Shown in pieces: positions 17,001-25,697 of a DNA stretch of 64,000 nucleotides. The translations under genes were made by a program, and so were the position numbers. Source of the DNA: G963704535 sp963704535 (GTDB lineage: Bacteria > Chloroflexota > Chloroflexia > Chloroflexales > Roseiflexaceae); the NCBI GenBank assembly GCA_963704535.1, contig OY969916.1:7192001-7256000 (forward strand), written 5' to 3'. Each line of letters starts with the position of its first letter. Position 1 is the stretch's first letter. The notes under the pieces were generated by a model. That model did no database searches, was not told the DNA's origin, and saw nothing but the letters and a program-made list of their open reading frames with translations.

Positions 17001-19878
17001 GCTCTACGCCACTAGTGCGCCTCCAACGCCTGACGGGCTTGCTTTCCACCAGGTGACGGCGCCGGGGATCCAAACCCTCGCTGTCTCGCCGGACTACCCG
17101 CTTATGCTCTTCAACCTGCGTGTCGCCCTAGAGTGGGATGCCCGCAAGGATACTGACTTTCTCACGCGGCTGCAAGGCGATCTGCGGCGGGCCTCCGCGC
17201 ATCTGTATGACTGGAGCAATGGCCAGGTCGCCCTCGGCACGATCTCGATCTTCCATGACAAAGAGCAGTGGAACGACGCTGATATCCGCATCTACGCCAC
17301 CAATTACCTGCGACCGAATGCCGTGCAGGGCGGCTGGGGCTCGACCGTCATGACGGATCCACTCATACCCGCTCTGGACTACGCGCCGGGCCAGGTGCAT
17401 ATGGGCGTCGTCTGGAACCGCTCCGGCACGCCAGGGGTTAGTCTCGGCGAGGACTGGGCGCGCACGCTGACCCACGAACTGGGCCACTACCTGCTCTACC
17501 TCGACGACAACTACCTGGGCCTCGATGCCCAGGGCGCGATCACCCCGCTGGACACCTGCCTGGGTGCGATGAGCGACCCGTACAGTCCCGATGAAAGCGA
17601 GTTTCATCCCAACCAGGGCTGGCTGCCAGCCTGCGCGCAGACGCTCTCCAACCGCAGCACCGGGCGCTCGGACTGGGCCACCATCCACACCTTCTACCCC
17701 TGGCTGGTGGCGCCGAACGAGGCTATCACAACGGTTAATCCAGGGCCTGACCACTTGCCGCTGGCCGTGACGCAGATCCGGGTTATCGAGCCGAGTACGC
17801 CCCCGACGACGCTGGCCGTGCCGCTGTTCTACCCCAAAGCCGCCGGACGCTCCGTGCAGTTGAACGCCACTGCCCGGGCAGTACTGTTCCAGGATCGTCG
17901 CCCATCTCCCGGCGTGCCAGGAGCCTGGACGCCCAACGCCACACACAGCCCCGATCGGCTGATCGACCTGGGCCGCCCGACCCAGGATGTCGTCAAGGCC
18001 CAGGGCGCGCGGCTCGGCGATCGCCTGTGCATCTACGACCAGCCGGCTGGCTTGCTGGGCTGCACGACAATTCGTGCCACGAGCGATCGTGTGGCGCTGG
18101 CGAGCATGGTGGACTGGCAGCCCCATCTCACGCTCACCCCGATCACCTCGGATACGCTCACGCTGCGGGTGGACAATCTGCCAGCGGGACTCTCCCTGCG
18201 CGCCCGGCTATTCCCCAGCGACCTACCCGACCCGCTGCTCCAGCCGACGGCGGCCGACCCGCCTACGATTGGCCTGACCGCCCATGACGGCGGCTACAGC
18301 GGGACCTTCGCCGACCTGGTCGAGCCGGTCTTTGAGGGCCATATCCAGCTCTGGGTGGATGAGGCCGAGACGGTGGAGCGCCCACGGCGCGAAACAATCA
18401 CCGACTTTGCGCTGGGCGGCAACCCAGGGCGAATCAAGACCGGGTCGGGCCGCATCAAACGTAACGGCGGGGGCCGGATCAAAACCGGCTCAACCCCACT
18501 GCTCTCAGCAGATGGGCAGGCCGCACTGTTAGGGGAGGACCTGGATTTCTCAGCCGGCACACTCTTCACGCTGCAACCGCTCACAGCGGCGCCAGCCCTG
18601 CCGCCCTGGACGACCCCGCTTGGTCCAGCTTATCAGTTGACGGCTGCTGTCGAAGTCACAGTATTGCGCCAGACCGTGATCAACCTGACCTATGCGCCCA
18701 GCCAGGTGCCGCGAGGGGCCGAGGACCAGATTCAGATGTACTATTGGGAGCCGACCCAGCCTGCCCCAGCCTGGCGGGTGGTGCCGCCCAGCCGTGACCC
18801 AGCCCACCGCACCGTCTCCGCCCCGACGCAGGGGTCAGGCATTTACACCCTGGTGGTGGGTACAGCGACGCCTCAGATCGATACGCTGACACCACGTATG
18901 GCAACCACGGGTGTTTCGACGACCTTGATGATCTACGGCAACGCCTTCCTGGCGCCGGCGCAGGTAACATTGCTGCATGCGACCAGTGTCTACACGCTCC
19001 CGGTCAGGGCCATGGACACCCACACTATCACGGCCACTATTCCCGCGAGCATCCCAGCAGGAACCTATCAGCTTCAGGTGATCAATGGGGATGCGAGCCG
19101 CACCATTGCGCCGATGGAGGTGGCGCTTGTTGAACCGTCCGATGCCTGCTTTGCCGACCGCTTCACAAGCGGTAGCAGCCAGTGGACCCGCACCGGCGAG
19201 TGGGATATCACGCAGCTCCCCAACGAGAACATGGTCATGACTGACAGCCCGCAAGGCAGTTATGACCAGGCCAACACGACCGCCGATCGACTGGTGACCA
19301 GCATCACCTCGCGACCGTTCGATCTTACAGCGTGTCCACATCCAGTCCTACACTTCCAACATGACTATGTGTTCGCCAGTGTGGGGGACAGCCAGGATGT
19401 CGGTCGAGTGGAGCTGTCCTCTAACGGTGGGAATACCTGGACAGCGCTTGTAACCTATAGTGGTCAGCGTTCGGCGCAGCACACATACGGCAGTGGATTC
19501 ACTGCGGCGGGAACGAGCGAATGGGCAACGGTCGACTGGCAAGCGGTACAGATCGATCTGCGCCCGTACAGCGGAACAGTGCAATTGCGCTTCAGTGTGG
19601 ATGTCGATCGCACCTTTGCGGAGAAGGGCTGGGTGATCGATGACGTGATCGTTGTCACCGGGAGCATCCCGCCCGACGTGCCGAACCAGGTGTACCTCCC
19701 CTTGATCGTCGCGGCATCCACGCATCCGCCGACCAGTACGCCGACCAGCACGGCGCTCCCGCCGACGACTACGCCGACCAGCACGGCGCATCCCCGCAGA
19801 GTTGATTCGGTTCTATACCCCATCTCTAATCTCCAAAAAACGGGAACCATCCCAGCCGCGGCGCCGTCTTCTGGATAA
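14047..19878 (+). CDS. Giant secreted protein: 14 FG-GAP/VCBS repeats, metallopeptidase, IPT and C-terminal MAM-like module
   Basis: 1,943 residues behind AAGGAG. A signal peptide ends near residue 45. From residue 112 to about 770 there are 14 repeats of about 49 residues (147 bp), each with AWGDVDNDGDLDLAVGN and LYRNEGGSLSES; DxDxDGxxD is a calcium-binding FG-GAP/VCBS loop. Fourteen blades suggest two seven-bladed propellers. A zinc-peptidase motif HELGH at 1143-1147 (THELGHYLLYLDDNY) follows. A GRIKTGSGRIKR repeat stretch (18427-18491), an IPT/TIG domain (IDTLTPRMATTGVST) and a beta-rich module ending in a PTSTPTST linker close the protein. It probably acts at or outside the cell surface as an adhesin-protease. 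Repeats 7 and 8 are shortened. Confidence 0.85.
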   Translation: MLTGQNPWCRRGAPGQEERRIRSRIMQLVMIMALLGISAIGSAAPHGVVRAAPVVPGVHAPQAAAPHLGLPIEGNRVDRRAAAGVVPQPGASSASEALVRGWSSAEADSTTSVAWGDVDNDGDLDLAVGNYAMPNRLYRNEGGSLSESAVWSSADADETTSVAWGDVDNDGDLDLAVGNAFAPSRLYRNESGSLSESAVWSSADADETTSVAWGDVDNDGDLDLAVGNYGMPSRLYRNEGGSLSESAAWSSAETSNTVSVAWGDVDNDGDLDLAVGNYARLSRLYRNESGSLSENAVWSSAEGANGTTSLAWGDVDNDGDLDLAVGDTWVPSQLYRNEGGSLSESAIWSSAETSNTVSVAWEDVDNDGDLDLAIVNWGAPSRLYRNEGGSLSENAVWSFAEAVNTRSVAWGDVDNDGDLDLAIGNGGVPPQLYRNEGGSLSESTPCSPCGVESAAWGDVDNDGDLDLAVASPELYRNEGGSLSENAIWSPPDAQADETHSLAWGDVDNDGDLDLALGNWEAPSRLYRNEGGSLSESAVWSSTEEFNGTFSVAWGDVDNDGDLDLAVGNWNTSNQLYRNEGGSLSESAVWSSAEANFTQSVAWGDVDNDGDLDLAVGNWGTSNRLYRNEGGSLSESAVWSSAEADETKSVAWGDVDNDGDLDLAVGNVEAPSRLYRNEGGSLSESAVWSSAEANYTYSVAWGDVDNDGDLDLAVGNDGTPSLLYRNEGGSLSESAVWSSADTDGTFSVAWGDVDNDGDLDLAVGGRLYHNMYVGHRTPGSNPSVHLVQPGNTRAPLYSTAAIWSRPTLPITYTLTHPQSLPVRQIIAQYSLDGGGQWHPAVAASGTETTNLQTAPAGAVHTYTWDVFASELLGQGDNVVVRLIAIPSVSSPPGQIPGPYMYGASASSSLPFRLRASQVRVLSDGQPMPGALVYRLPAGQDDGGLSIGRTGQPWLTTSQGYLPGWNELRTGDQLIALAPISATTTYTLYATSAPPTPDGLAFHQVTAPGIQTLAVSPDYPLMLFNLRVALEWDARKDTDFLTRLQGDLRRASAHLYDWSNGQVALGTISIFHDKEQWNDADIRIYATNYLRPNAVQGGWGSTVMTDPLIPALDYAPGQVHMGVVWNRSGTPGVSLGEDWARTLTHELGHYLLYLDDNYLGLDAQGAITPLDTCLGAMSDPYSPDESEFHPNQGWLPACAQTLSNRSTGRSDWATIHTFYPWLVAPNEAITTVNPGPDHLPLAVTQIRVIEPSTPPTTLAVPLFYPKAAGRSVQLNATARAVLFQDRRPSPGVPGAWTPNATHSPDRLIDLGRPTQDVVKAQGARLGDRLCIYDQPAGLLGCTTIRATSDRVALASMVDWQPHLTLTPITSDTLTLRVDNLPAGLSLRARLFPSDLPDPLLQPTAADPPTIGLTAHDGGYSGTFADLVEPVFEGHIQLWVDEAETVERPRRETITDFALGGNPGRIKTGSGRIKRNGGGRIKTGSTPLLSADGQAALLGEDLDFSAGTLFTLQPLTAAPALPPWTTPLGPAYQLTAAVEVTVLRQTVINLTYAPSQVPRGAEDQIQMYYWEPTQPAPAWRVVPPSRDPAHRTVSAPTQGSGIYTLVVGTATPQIDTLTPRMATTGVSTTLMIYGNAFLAPAQVTLLHATSVYTLPVRAMDTHTITATIPASIPAGTYQLQVINGDASRTIAPMEVALVEPSDACFADRFTSGSSQWTRTGEWDITQLPNENMVMTDSPQGSYDQANTTADRLVTSITSRPFDLTACPHPVLHFQHDYVFASVGDSQDVGRVELSSNGGNTWTALVTYSGQRSAQHTYGSGFTAAGTSEWATVDWQAVQIDLRPYSGTVQLRFSVDVDRTFAEKGWVIDDVIVVTGSIPPDVPNQVYLPLIVAASTHPPTSTPTSTALPPTTTPTSTAHPRRVDSVLYPISNLQKTGTIPAAAPSSG

Positions 19879-19957
19879 CTCGCCTGTTACCCGGGGCAGG
19901 TGGGCCAGATCTCCAGGGTTGGAGACGTTATTAACGCATTACGTCAAGGAGAAACCC

Positions 19958-21586
19958 ATGGAAACTGGACGACACCTCACGCTGCTCGTGTTGGCAGCGC
20001 TACTCGTGCTCGGATTATCCGGTTGTGGGGGAAGCGCGCCCACCGCTGCCCCCACCAGCGGCCCGATCGTGCAGGCTCCCGTGCTTCGCGAAGCATCCGC
20101 TGCCACCTCCGCACCCGCTGCCACCTCCGCGCCTGCCACTGCTGCCGGTGCGCCAGCTCAAGAACAGATGCTCCAGCCGACCGTCGCCGCTGCGCCCACC
20201 TCGGTGCCCGCCGATGCCCCCATTCAACCACAGCCAACAACAGAACCCGCGCAGGTCAACCCCTTTGTGCGCACCAGCGATGATCATCTTTCGACTTTCG
20301 GGCTGGATGTAGACACGGCGGCCTACACCGCCGCGCGCAACTACCTGACCAACGGTCAACTCCCGCCGCCCGACGCAGTGCGGGTCGAGGAGTTTGTCAA
20401 CTACTTCCACTACGACTACCCGGCGCCGCAGCAGGACACCTTCGGCATCACGGTGGACGCCGCGCCCGCGCCCTTCGGCGTGCCCGGCACCCAGGTCGTG
20501 CGCGTCGGCATCCAGGGCCGCAAGATCGACGCCGGCCAGCGCAACGACGCCGTCCTCACCTTTGTGATCGATATCAGTGGCTCGATGGACGAACCCAACC
20601 GCCTGCCGCTCGTCAAGCGTGCATTGCATCTGCTGGTCGATGAGTTGCGCCAGAACGATCAGGTCGCGATCGTGGTCTATGGCGACACCGCCGCCGTCGT
20701 GCTCGATCACATCAGCGCGGCCAACAAGGATGCCATTCTCCAGGCGATCAATTCTCTCCAGAACACCGGCTCGACCAATGCGGAGGCCGGGCTGCGCCTG
20801 GGCTACGATCTGGCCGCGCGGCATTTCAAGCCGGGCGCGATCAACCGGGTCATCCTGTGCTCGGATGGGGTTGCCAATGTGGGTGCGACCGGACCCGACG
20901 CGATCCGCCAATCGATCCGCGGCTACACCGCGCAAGGAGTGTACCTGACGACGGTCGGCTTTGGGATGGGCGATTACAACGATGTGTTGATGGAGCAACT
21001 CGCCGACGACGGCAACGGCAACTACGCCTATGTCGATACGATCGAGGCTGCGCGGCGGGTCTTTGTGGAAAACCTGACCGGGACGCTCCAGGTGATCGCC
21101 AAGGATGCCAAGGTGCAGGTGGATTTCAATCCGGCAGTTGTGAGCAGCTACCGCCTGCTGGGCTACGAGAACCGCGCCGTCGCCGATGCCGATTTCCGCA
21201 ATGACAAGATCGACGCTGGCGAGGTGGGCGCCGGCCACAGCGTCACCGCGCTCTACGAGGTGGTGCTGACCCAGCAGGCCAGCGGCACCGCGCTGACCGT
21301 CCAACTGCGCTACGCCGACCCGCAGTCGGGCCAGGTTCTTGAAATCCAGCAGCCCTTTGCCAGCAACGACTTCGGGCGTGACTTCGCCGAAGCCACACCG
21401 CGTCTGCAACTGGCTGTGGCCGCGGCAGGCTTCGCGGAGCTGCTGCGCCACAGTGGCTACGCCCAGGATCGCTCGCTGGCCGATGTGCGTACGATCGCCG
21501 ACCGGATCGCTCCACTGCTCGCAAACGATGCCGATGTGCAGGAGTTCCTCCAACTCGTGACACTCGCGCAGCAGCTTGGCGGGTAG
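19958..21586 (+). CDS. YfbK-like von Willebrand factor A lipoprotein
   Basis: 542 residues. The start at 19958 (METGRHLTLL) follows AAGGAG; the longer frame reaches back into the preceding gene. A lipoprotein signal ends LGLSGC. An Ala/Pro/Thr-rich linker of about 90 residues precedes the YfbK-type N-terminal domain (DDHLSTFGLDVDTAAYT, VEEFVNYFHYDYP). The vWA domain has the MIDAS motif DISGSMDEP, and the DUF3520-like C-terminus ends FLQLVTLAQQLGG. Such proteins are membrane-anchored and bind protein partners through the metal site; the partner is unknown. It is followed by a strong hairpin. It starts 79 bases after the giant secreted protein and on the same strand, so co-expression is possible. 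Confidence 0.88.
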   Translation: METGRHLTLLVLAALLVLGLSGCGGSAPTAAPTSGPIVQAPVLREASAATSAPAATSAPATAAGAPAQEQMLQPTVAAAPTSVPADAPIQPQPTTEPAQVNPFVRTSDDHLSTFGLDVDTAAYTAARNYLTNGQLPPPDAVRVEEFVNYFHYDYPAPQQDTFGITVDAAPAPFGVPGTQVVRVGIQGRKIDAGQRNDAVLTFVIDISGSMDEPNRLPLVKRALHLLVDELRQNDQVAIVVYGDTAAVVLDHISAANKDAILQAINSLQNTGSTNAEAGLRLGYDLAARHFKPGAINRVILCSDGVANVGATGPDAIRQSIRGYTAQGVYLTTVGFGMGDYNDVLMEQLADDGNGNYAYVDTIEAARRVFVENLTGTLQVIAKDAKVQVDFNPAVVSSYRLLGYENRAVADADFRNDKIDAGEVGAGHSVTALYEVVLTQQASGTALTVQLRYADPQSGQVLEIQQPFASNDFGRDFAEATPRLQLAVAAAGFAELLRHSGYAQDRSLADVRTIADRIAPLLANDADVQEFLQLVTLAQQLGG

Positions 21587-21601
21587 TCCGCTTTGAAAAG
21601 A

Positions 21602-21632
21602 GGGTTTTAGAGGGCCACCCTCTAAAACACCC
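21602..21632. terminator. Hairpin after the vWA gene
   Basis: TTTTAGAGGG and CCCTCTAAAA pair around CCA, extended by G-C pairs with one bulged base. It lies 16 bases after the vWA stop. There is no long T tract, so it may be a terminator or a relic related to the MITE family, which also has a central G-rich hairpin. Confidence 0.45.
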
Positions 21633-21685
21633 TTCCACAGTGTAAAAAGGCTGTTTTCACTTTACAGTTTGCTGCATAGCACTGT

Positions 21686-21724
21686 CGGCGTGGGCGGTCC
21701 ACATCAAGCAGACCGCCCACGCCG
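21686..21724. repeat. 13-bp perfect inverted repeat
   Basis: CGGCGTGGGCGGT and ACCGCCCACGCCG flank a 13-base loop. No T tract follows. Function unknown. Confidence 0.6.
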
Positions 21725-21735
21725 TTGCGAAGGTC

Positions 21736-21969
21736 GTGCATTTGCTCCTGGAGATACACTCCGACTTTATCAACGAACAGAGCGAGGCCTGCCCGCTGCC
21801 CGATATAGCCTATCTGGACGCCGAGACGACCGCGACCGCGCTGCTCGATGCCATTAGCGCGTTCGGTGCGACGCTGGCTGATTGGCGGCGGGTGCAAGGC
21901 GCACCGAACGACTTCTGCGGTTCACCTGCTGCACGGAAACTGCGCTCGGCTCTCACCTCGGGAAGATGA
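21736..21969 (+). CDS. Unrecognised short reading frame, possibly a gene remnant
   Basis: A GTG-initiated frame of 77 codons (VHLLLEIHSDFINEQSEA and AYLDAETTATALLDAISAFG). The amino-acid pattern looks helical and protein-like, and the frame stays open upstream through the 13-bp inverted repeat. There is no ribosome-binding site and no recognised family. It sits alone between the vWA gene and the convergent DinB gene. It could be noise in high-GC DNA. Confidence 0.2.
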   Translation: MHLLLEIHSDFINEQSEACPLPDIAYLDAETTATALLDAISAFGATLADWRRVQGAPNDFCGSPAARKLRSALTSGR

Positions 21970-22021
21970 TCTCGCAACCGGCCACGTGCCACGTGGTCGG
22001 GTGCAACCGCGAGGTATGCCG

Positions 22022-22594
22022 CTACGCTCGAACCTGAACAAAGGCCAGCAACTGAGCAGCATGCTCCTGCACGTGTGCAAGGTTGACGGCGAGCAACTGG
22101 CCCAAGGACTTGCCCGCATGCGGGTGACTCGGCGGACAGAGCGCACTCAACTCCTCATTGGTCACAGTTCGGATTCGCTCGCTGGCTCGGCGTCGCCCGT
22201 AGTCCAGATACGCCAACAAGGTCTCCCGTGGGTACCTCGGGTCGGGGAGTCGTGCTGCCCCGTCGGCTGCCATGCCCTGCTCCTCCGGGCCGCCTCGGAC
22301 CATGTCCGGGCTTCGGAACCCGGCAATGTCGGTGGTCAAGTAGAAGTCGAGGAACCACAGGCAGTGGTAGGCGACATTGCAGAAGAACGAGAATTGCTGG
22401 ATCGACTCCTCGGTCCGCTCCGGGATCGGCGTCGTGCCATCGCGGGGCCACATCCACGGATCAGTGCGAGCCACCGGCCAGATACTCGTTTCCCACAATT
22501 TGGCGGGACACTGGCGCAACGCGCGCTCCAGGTCGTTGATTGCATCCTCGAACTGCTGAGCCACCTCGGCACGATCGATCATTGCGTTAGCCAT
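22022..22594 (-). CDS. DinB-superfamily protein
   Basis: 190 residues behind an AGAGGTGATAG site. A four-helix DinB/YfiT-like fold is indicated by the helix with VAYHCLWFLDFYL, the helix ending HVQEHAAQLLAF, and TNEELSALCPPSHPHAGKSL between them; the His residues would form the metal site. DinB proteins are mostly metal-dependent transferases of thiols or enzymes of detoxification, and the reaction here is unknown. It stands alone on its strand. Confidence 0.8.
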   Translation of the reverse strand: MANAMIDRAEVAQQFEDAINDLERALRQCPAKLWETSIWPVARTDPWMWPRDGTTPIPERTEESIQQFSFFCNVAYHCLWFLDFYLTTDIAGFRSPDMVRGGPEEQGMAADGAARLPDPRYPRETLLAYLDYGRRRASERIRTVTNEELSALCPPSHPHAGKSLGQLLAVNLAHVQEHAAQLLAFVQVRA

Positions 22595-22776
22595 CTATCA
22601 CCTCTTTTCGGACATCTCACCGGCATTGGCGCCCAGTCCACCTAGCGGCATAATGCCCCTGGTGAGCGGCGGCCCACAGGTACAGAGCCACGCCTGAACA
22701 CAGAGCCTACATTGTGGGCCGTTCGCACGTCGTAGCAGCTGATAGTGATACCCGATTCATAAAAAAGCAAAGTTGC

Positions 22777-23370
22777 CTACCAGATTCCTGGAAGCAGTCT
22801 CTTCGTTCGACTTGCATACTCTTGATATGCAGAACCAAAGTAACCCAATAATGCACGTTCTTCAATATGGATGCGATACAAGATGCCCGCAAGCGGCAAC
22901 ACCACTAACGCCGTCAGGCCGACCCAATTCCCCAAAACCAATCCTATACCAAGGAGCGACACCAGATGTCCGAGGTATGCAGGATGCCGTATGATCCTGT
23001 ATATTCCTGTCTCTACGATCTCGTGCTTTTCAACAATAGATACTTTAACTGTGAACTGCTTCTTGAGCGTCGCAACTGCCACCAGCCTGATCGTTACTCC
23101 AAAGGCGATAAATAAGCAACCCAAGTAGCCCAGCAGCGGAAGTAGCGTAGAAAAATTTCCAAACCCGTTGGCAAAGATCGGATGCGCCCGTATCAGATAT
23201 TCAAACCCAATTGGAGGCACGGTTGAAAACCAGACGATGAAGTAACTGAACCTATCTGCCCCCCTAGACAAATCTTTTGATCGATTTCTAAGACTGATCA
23301 AACCGATCACGATCTCGCTAACGCACCAGATCACGAATAAAGTGATGGTCAGGTATCCCAAAATTTCCAT
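22777..23370 (-). CDS. Isoprenylcysteine carboxyl methyltransferase-like membrane protein
   Basis: 197 residues. The start at 23370 (MEILGYLTIT) is chosen for GGAGATTCACG upstream. Five or so membrane segments precede the SAM-binding ICMT/PEMT signature VETGIYRIIRHPAYLGHLVSLLG and the terminal RIHIEERALLGYFGSAYQEYASR. Bacterial members methylate lipids or small molecules, and the substrate is not predictable. Base composition is clearly more AT-rich than its neighbours, which suggests recent acquisition. It stands alone, with more than 180 bases on both sides. Confidence 0.85.
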   Translation of the reverse strand: MEILGYLTITLFVIWCVSEIVIGLISLRNRSKDLSRGADRFSYFIVWFSTVPPIGFEYLIRAHPIFANGFGNFSTLLPLLGYLGCLFIAFGVTIRLVAVATLKKQFTVKVSIVEKHEIVETGIYRIIRHPAYLGHLVSLLGIGLVLGNWVGLTALVVLPLAGILYRIHIEERALLGYFGSAYQEYASRTKRLLPGIW

Positions 23371-23626
23371 CGTGAATCTCCGACTTGGCGATTCGCTCGC
23401 CCTGTCATCCGACATCATCCACCAGATCATGTTGATCTGGTGATGAGGCTGAATGTGAGTGCCTACCTGGATTAGGTCAGGCACCCTCAAGATGAAGTGG
23501 TAAGGGTTTGAAACAAGCCGCCGAACTCGTTGCTATTCTACCATGCAGTTTTGGTATAACTCCGTTTGAGAGTCATTTCATCGCTTCTTGATGCCCTAGC
23601 TGACTGGACAGCAAGGAGACAGTACC

Positions 23627-23758
23627 ATGCAAACCGTGATGACAAGCAAGGCCGGCAAGCAGACGCAGAGCAAGGAGTTCGTCGAAGGGGCGCTGCGCCG
23701 CGCGGTCGAGCGCGAGGAGCGACGGCTCCAGCAGGGGTCGAAAAAGAACGAGCTATAA
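23627..23758 (+). CDS. Small antitoxin-like protein (43 residues)
   Basis: ATG at 23627 follows CAAGGAGACAGTACC, a strong ribosome-binding site. The product (MQTVMTSKAGKQTQSKEFVEGALRRAVEREERRLQQ and a Lys/Glu tail) is small, highly charged and helical, like a short DNA-binding antitoxin. After its TAA the same frame stays open to 23899 and encodes LEWLPALFADRAISLNGGIW and VSVYELIRYELSR, which may be a second small gene or the broken C-terminal half of this one. A nucleotidyltransferase of type IV toxin style follows, so a toxin-antitoxin role is possible but not demonstrated. Confidence 0.5.
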   Translation: MQTVMTSKAGKQTQSKEFVEGALRRAVEREERRLQQGSKKNEL

Positions 23759-23931
23759 CGAGGAACCCCTCTGGAGTGGCTGCCGGCCCTGTTTGCCGAT
23801 CGCGCTATTTCCCTGAACGGAGGAATATGGTATGCTGACGACATCCGCGTGAGCGTCTATGAGCTGATCAGGTATGAGCTGAGCAGGTGCGCCGCCTAGC
23901 TGGCCTGTCCTGCGTCTTGGGAGCCGAGGAT

Positions 23932-24840
23932 ATGAGCGCCGAAACTGAGACCCCCACACACCGCGCATCGCTGGCCGTCGTCGCCGATATGCCACCGACA
24001 GCCCGGCTCGCACGAGCAGCCGCCATGAATTGGGCCGCCGAGATGCTGGCGCTCGCCGGCCTGCGCCGTCGCCATCCGGCCGCGACGCCCCACGCGCTCG
24101 GCGTCGCCCTGGCGCTCCAGCGGCTCGGACGCTCCGACGATGATGCCCTCGCCGAACGATTAACCAAGGAGACCACCGTGAGCGACAGCCCGGCCGATTT
24201 TCTATCCGTCGCCGTGCGCGCGGCTAGCATCTGCACTACTCTGGGCATCGACTACCTGATTGGCGGCGGTGTGGCCTCAACCGTGCATGGCGAGTTTCGC
24301 ACCACCCGCGATATTGACCCGGTAGTTCGGCTCAAGCGCATCGATGCAGGGCGTTTCGCCGCAGCGCTATCAGCCGACTTCACACTCAATCCGCCCGACA
24401 TCCTTGATGCCCTGGCCCGCGTCCCGATTGTGGCCACGGATCGTACCCAGCGAGCGACCTTCGCCGCCTTCGATCGGGCGAGTGGCTACCAGCTCGATGT
24501 CTTCTGTGCCAGCGACTCGCCCTTCGATCGCTCGCAGTTCGAGCGGGCAATTCCGATCGCGGTGCCGACGCTCAACGCGGAGTTGATGGTCGCCAGCGCG
24601 GAGGATACGGTCCTGACCAAGCTGGAGTGGTATACGATCACACCGTCCGATCAGCAATGGGGCGATGTGCAAACCGTCCTGCGTGTGCAAGGTGGGGCGC
24701 TCGACCTGATCTATCTCGACACCTGGGCGGCGAGGCTGGGCATCGCTGATCTGTGGGCTGCCGCGCGCCGTGGCGACCGGCCACCGCACCACGCGGCGCC
24801 CAGCGACGAGGACTCGCAGCAGCTCCGTCTGGACCTGTAA
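23932..24840 (+). CDS. AbiEii-like nucleotidyltransferase fused to an upstream helical partner
   Basis: 302 residues from ATG 23932. The second part has the nucleotidyltransferase signature IGGGVASTVHGEFRTTRDID, then YQLDVFCASDSPFDRSQFERA and SAEDTVLTKLEWY, typical of AbiEii/type IV toxin-like enzymes. AAGGAGACCACC stands just before GTG 24178 (VSDSPADFLS), so the enzyme may be made from an internal start. The upstream 82 codons (AAMNWAAEMLALAGLRRRHP) resemble the small separate protein usually encoded before these enzymes. Here no stop separates them, so a fusion or dual-start gene is likely. It probably modifies a nucleic acid or tRNA; the target is unknown. Confidence 0.7.
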   Translation: MSAETETPTHRASLAVVADMPPTARLARAAAMNWAAEMLALAGLRRRHPAATPHALGVALALQRLGRSDDDALAERLTKETTVSDSPADFLSVAVRAASICTTLGIDYLIGGGVASTVHGEFRTTRDIDPVVRLKRIDAGRFAAALSADFTLNPPDILDALARVPIVATDRTQRATFAAFDRASGYQLDVFCASDSPFDRSQFERAIPIAVPTLNAELMVASAEDTVLTKLEWYTITPSDQQWGDVQTVLRVQGGALDLIYLDTWAARLGIADLWAAARRGDRPPHHAAPSDEDSQQLRLDL

Positions 24841-25034
24841 AGCATTGGCACTGCATCCGTGTCATCAGGGAGCAACCGCATGGAACATCTCGGCGTTGTT
24901 TTTTGCAAGCCTTCCTGACCCTTCAACGAACTAGCAATAATGGTTACTAATCTTTGGTACTGACTATTCCCTCTAGAGTGCAATTTAACTCTGCAATAAT
25001 TGCGCTAATTAACCTTGCACTTCACACAATTACC

Positions 25035-25697
25035 TCACGATTTGTACCCTATGCGCCCGCCTTGCTGGGCCAGCAGCGCCGCCTCGACCCGGTTGCGCAC
25101 CTGTAGTTTCTGCAAGATGTTGGTCATGTAGTATTTGACTGTCTTCTCGCTCAGGCCCAGGTGCTGCGCGATCTCTTTGTTGCTCGACCCAGCGGCGACC
25201 TGCTCCAGGATCTGCTGCTCACGCTCGGTCAGCGCGTCGAGTGGGCTGGGCGCGAGCTGAGTTTCCGACGACGCCCTGGTCATCTCGGAGAGCAAGCTGG
25301 CGGCCAGCGCTGGCGGCACATAGCCTTCCCCGCTACACACCGAGCGCAGAATACTAAGCAGCTCACGCGCGGCGACACCTTTGAGGATATACGCCCGCGC
25401 GCCGGCCTTGAGCGCCGCCACGACGTTGTCTTCGTCGGCCGAGACCGTGAGCATCACAATCTTTGTTACTGGGCAAGTGGTCGCGATCGCATGGATGGCG
25501 TTCAGGCCGCCGCCCGGCATGTCGATATCCAGGAGGATCAGATCCGGCAATAAGTCGCAGGCCAGCCGGATCGCATCTTCGGCCGTGGCGCCTTGGCCCA
25601 CCACCTCCAGGTCTGTCTCGCTCTGGAGCGTGTGGGCCACCCCCTCGCGAAACAGCGGGTGGTCATCGACAATGACCACTTGGATTTTACCGTTCAA
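25035..25697 (-). CDS. NarL-family response regulator
   Basis: 220 residues from TTG 25697, which follows GGAGG. An ATG upstream in the same frame (25733) lies inside the kinase gene and lacks such a site. The receiver has VDDHPLFREG, phosphoacceptor LILLDIDMPGGG, the switch MLTVS and YILKG. The LuxR-type DNA-binding helix-turn-helix is LTEREQQILEQVAAGSSNKEIAQHL. It is the partner of the overlapping histidine kinase: the TTG start shares bases with the TGA of the frame-shifted kinase (TTGA) and lies 11 bases inside the kinase's restored reading frame. Confidence 0.92.
   Translation of the reverse strand: MNGKIQVVIVDDHPLFREGVAHTLQSETDLEVVGQGATAEDAIRLACDLLPDLILLDIDMPGGGLNAIHAIATTCPVTKIVMLTVSADEDNVVAALKAGARAYILKGVAARELLSILRSVCSGEGYVPPALAASLLSEMTRASSETQLAPSPLDALTEREQQILEQVAAGSSNKEIAQHLGLSEKTVKYYMTNILQKLQVRNRVEAALLAQQGGRIGYKS

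Noticed and set aside
20015..21553. 512-codon reverse frame opposite the vWA gene
   Set aside because: Antisense to a clear lipoprotein gene with conserved motifs; composition is that of a shadow frame in high-GC DNA.
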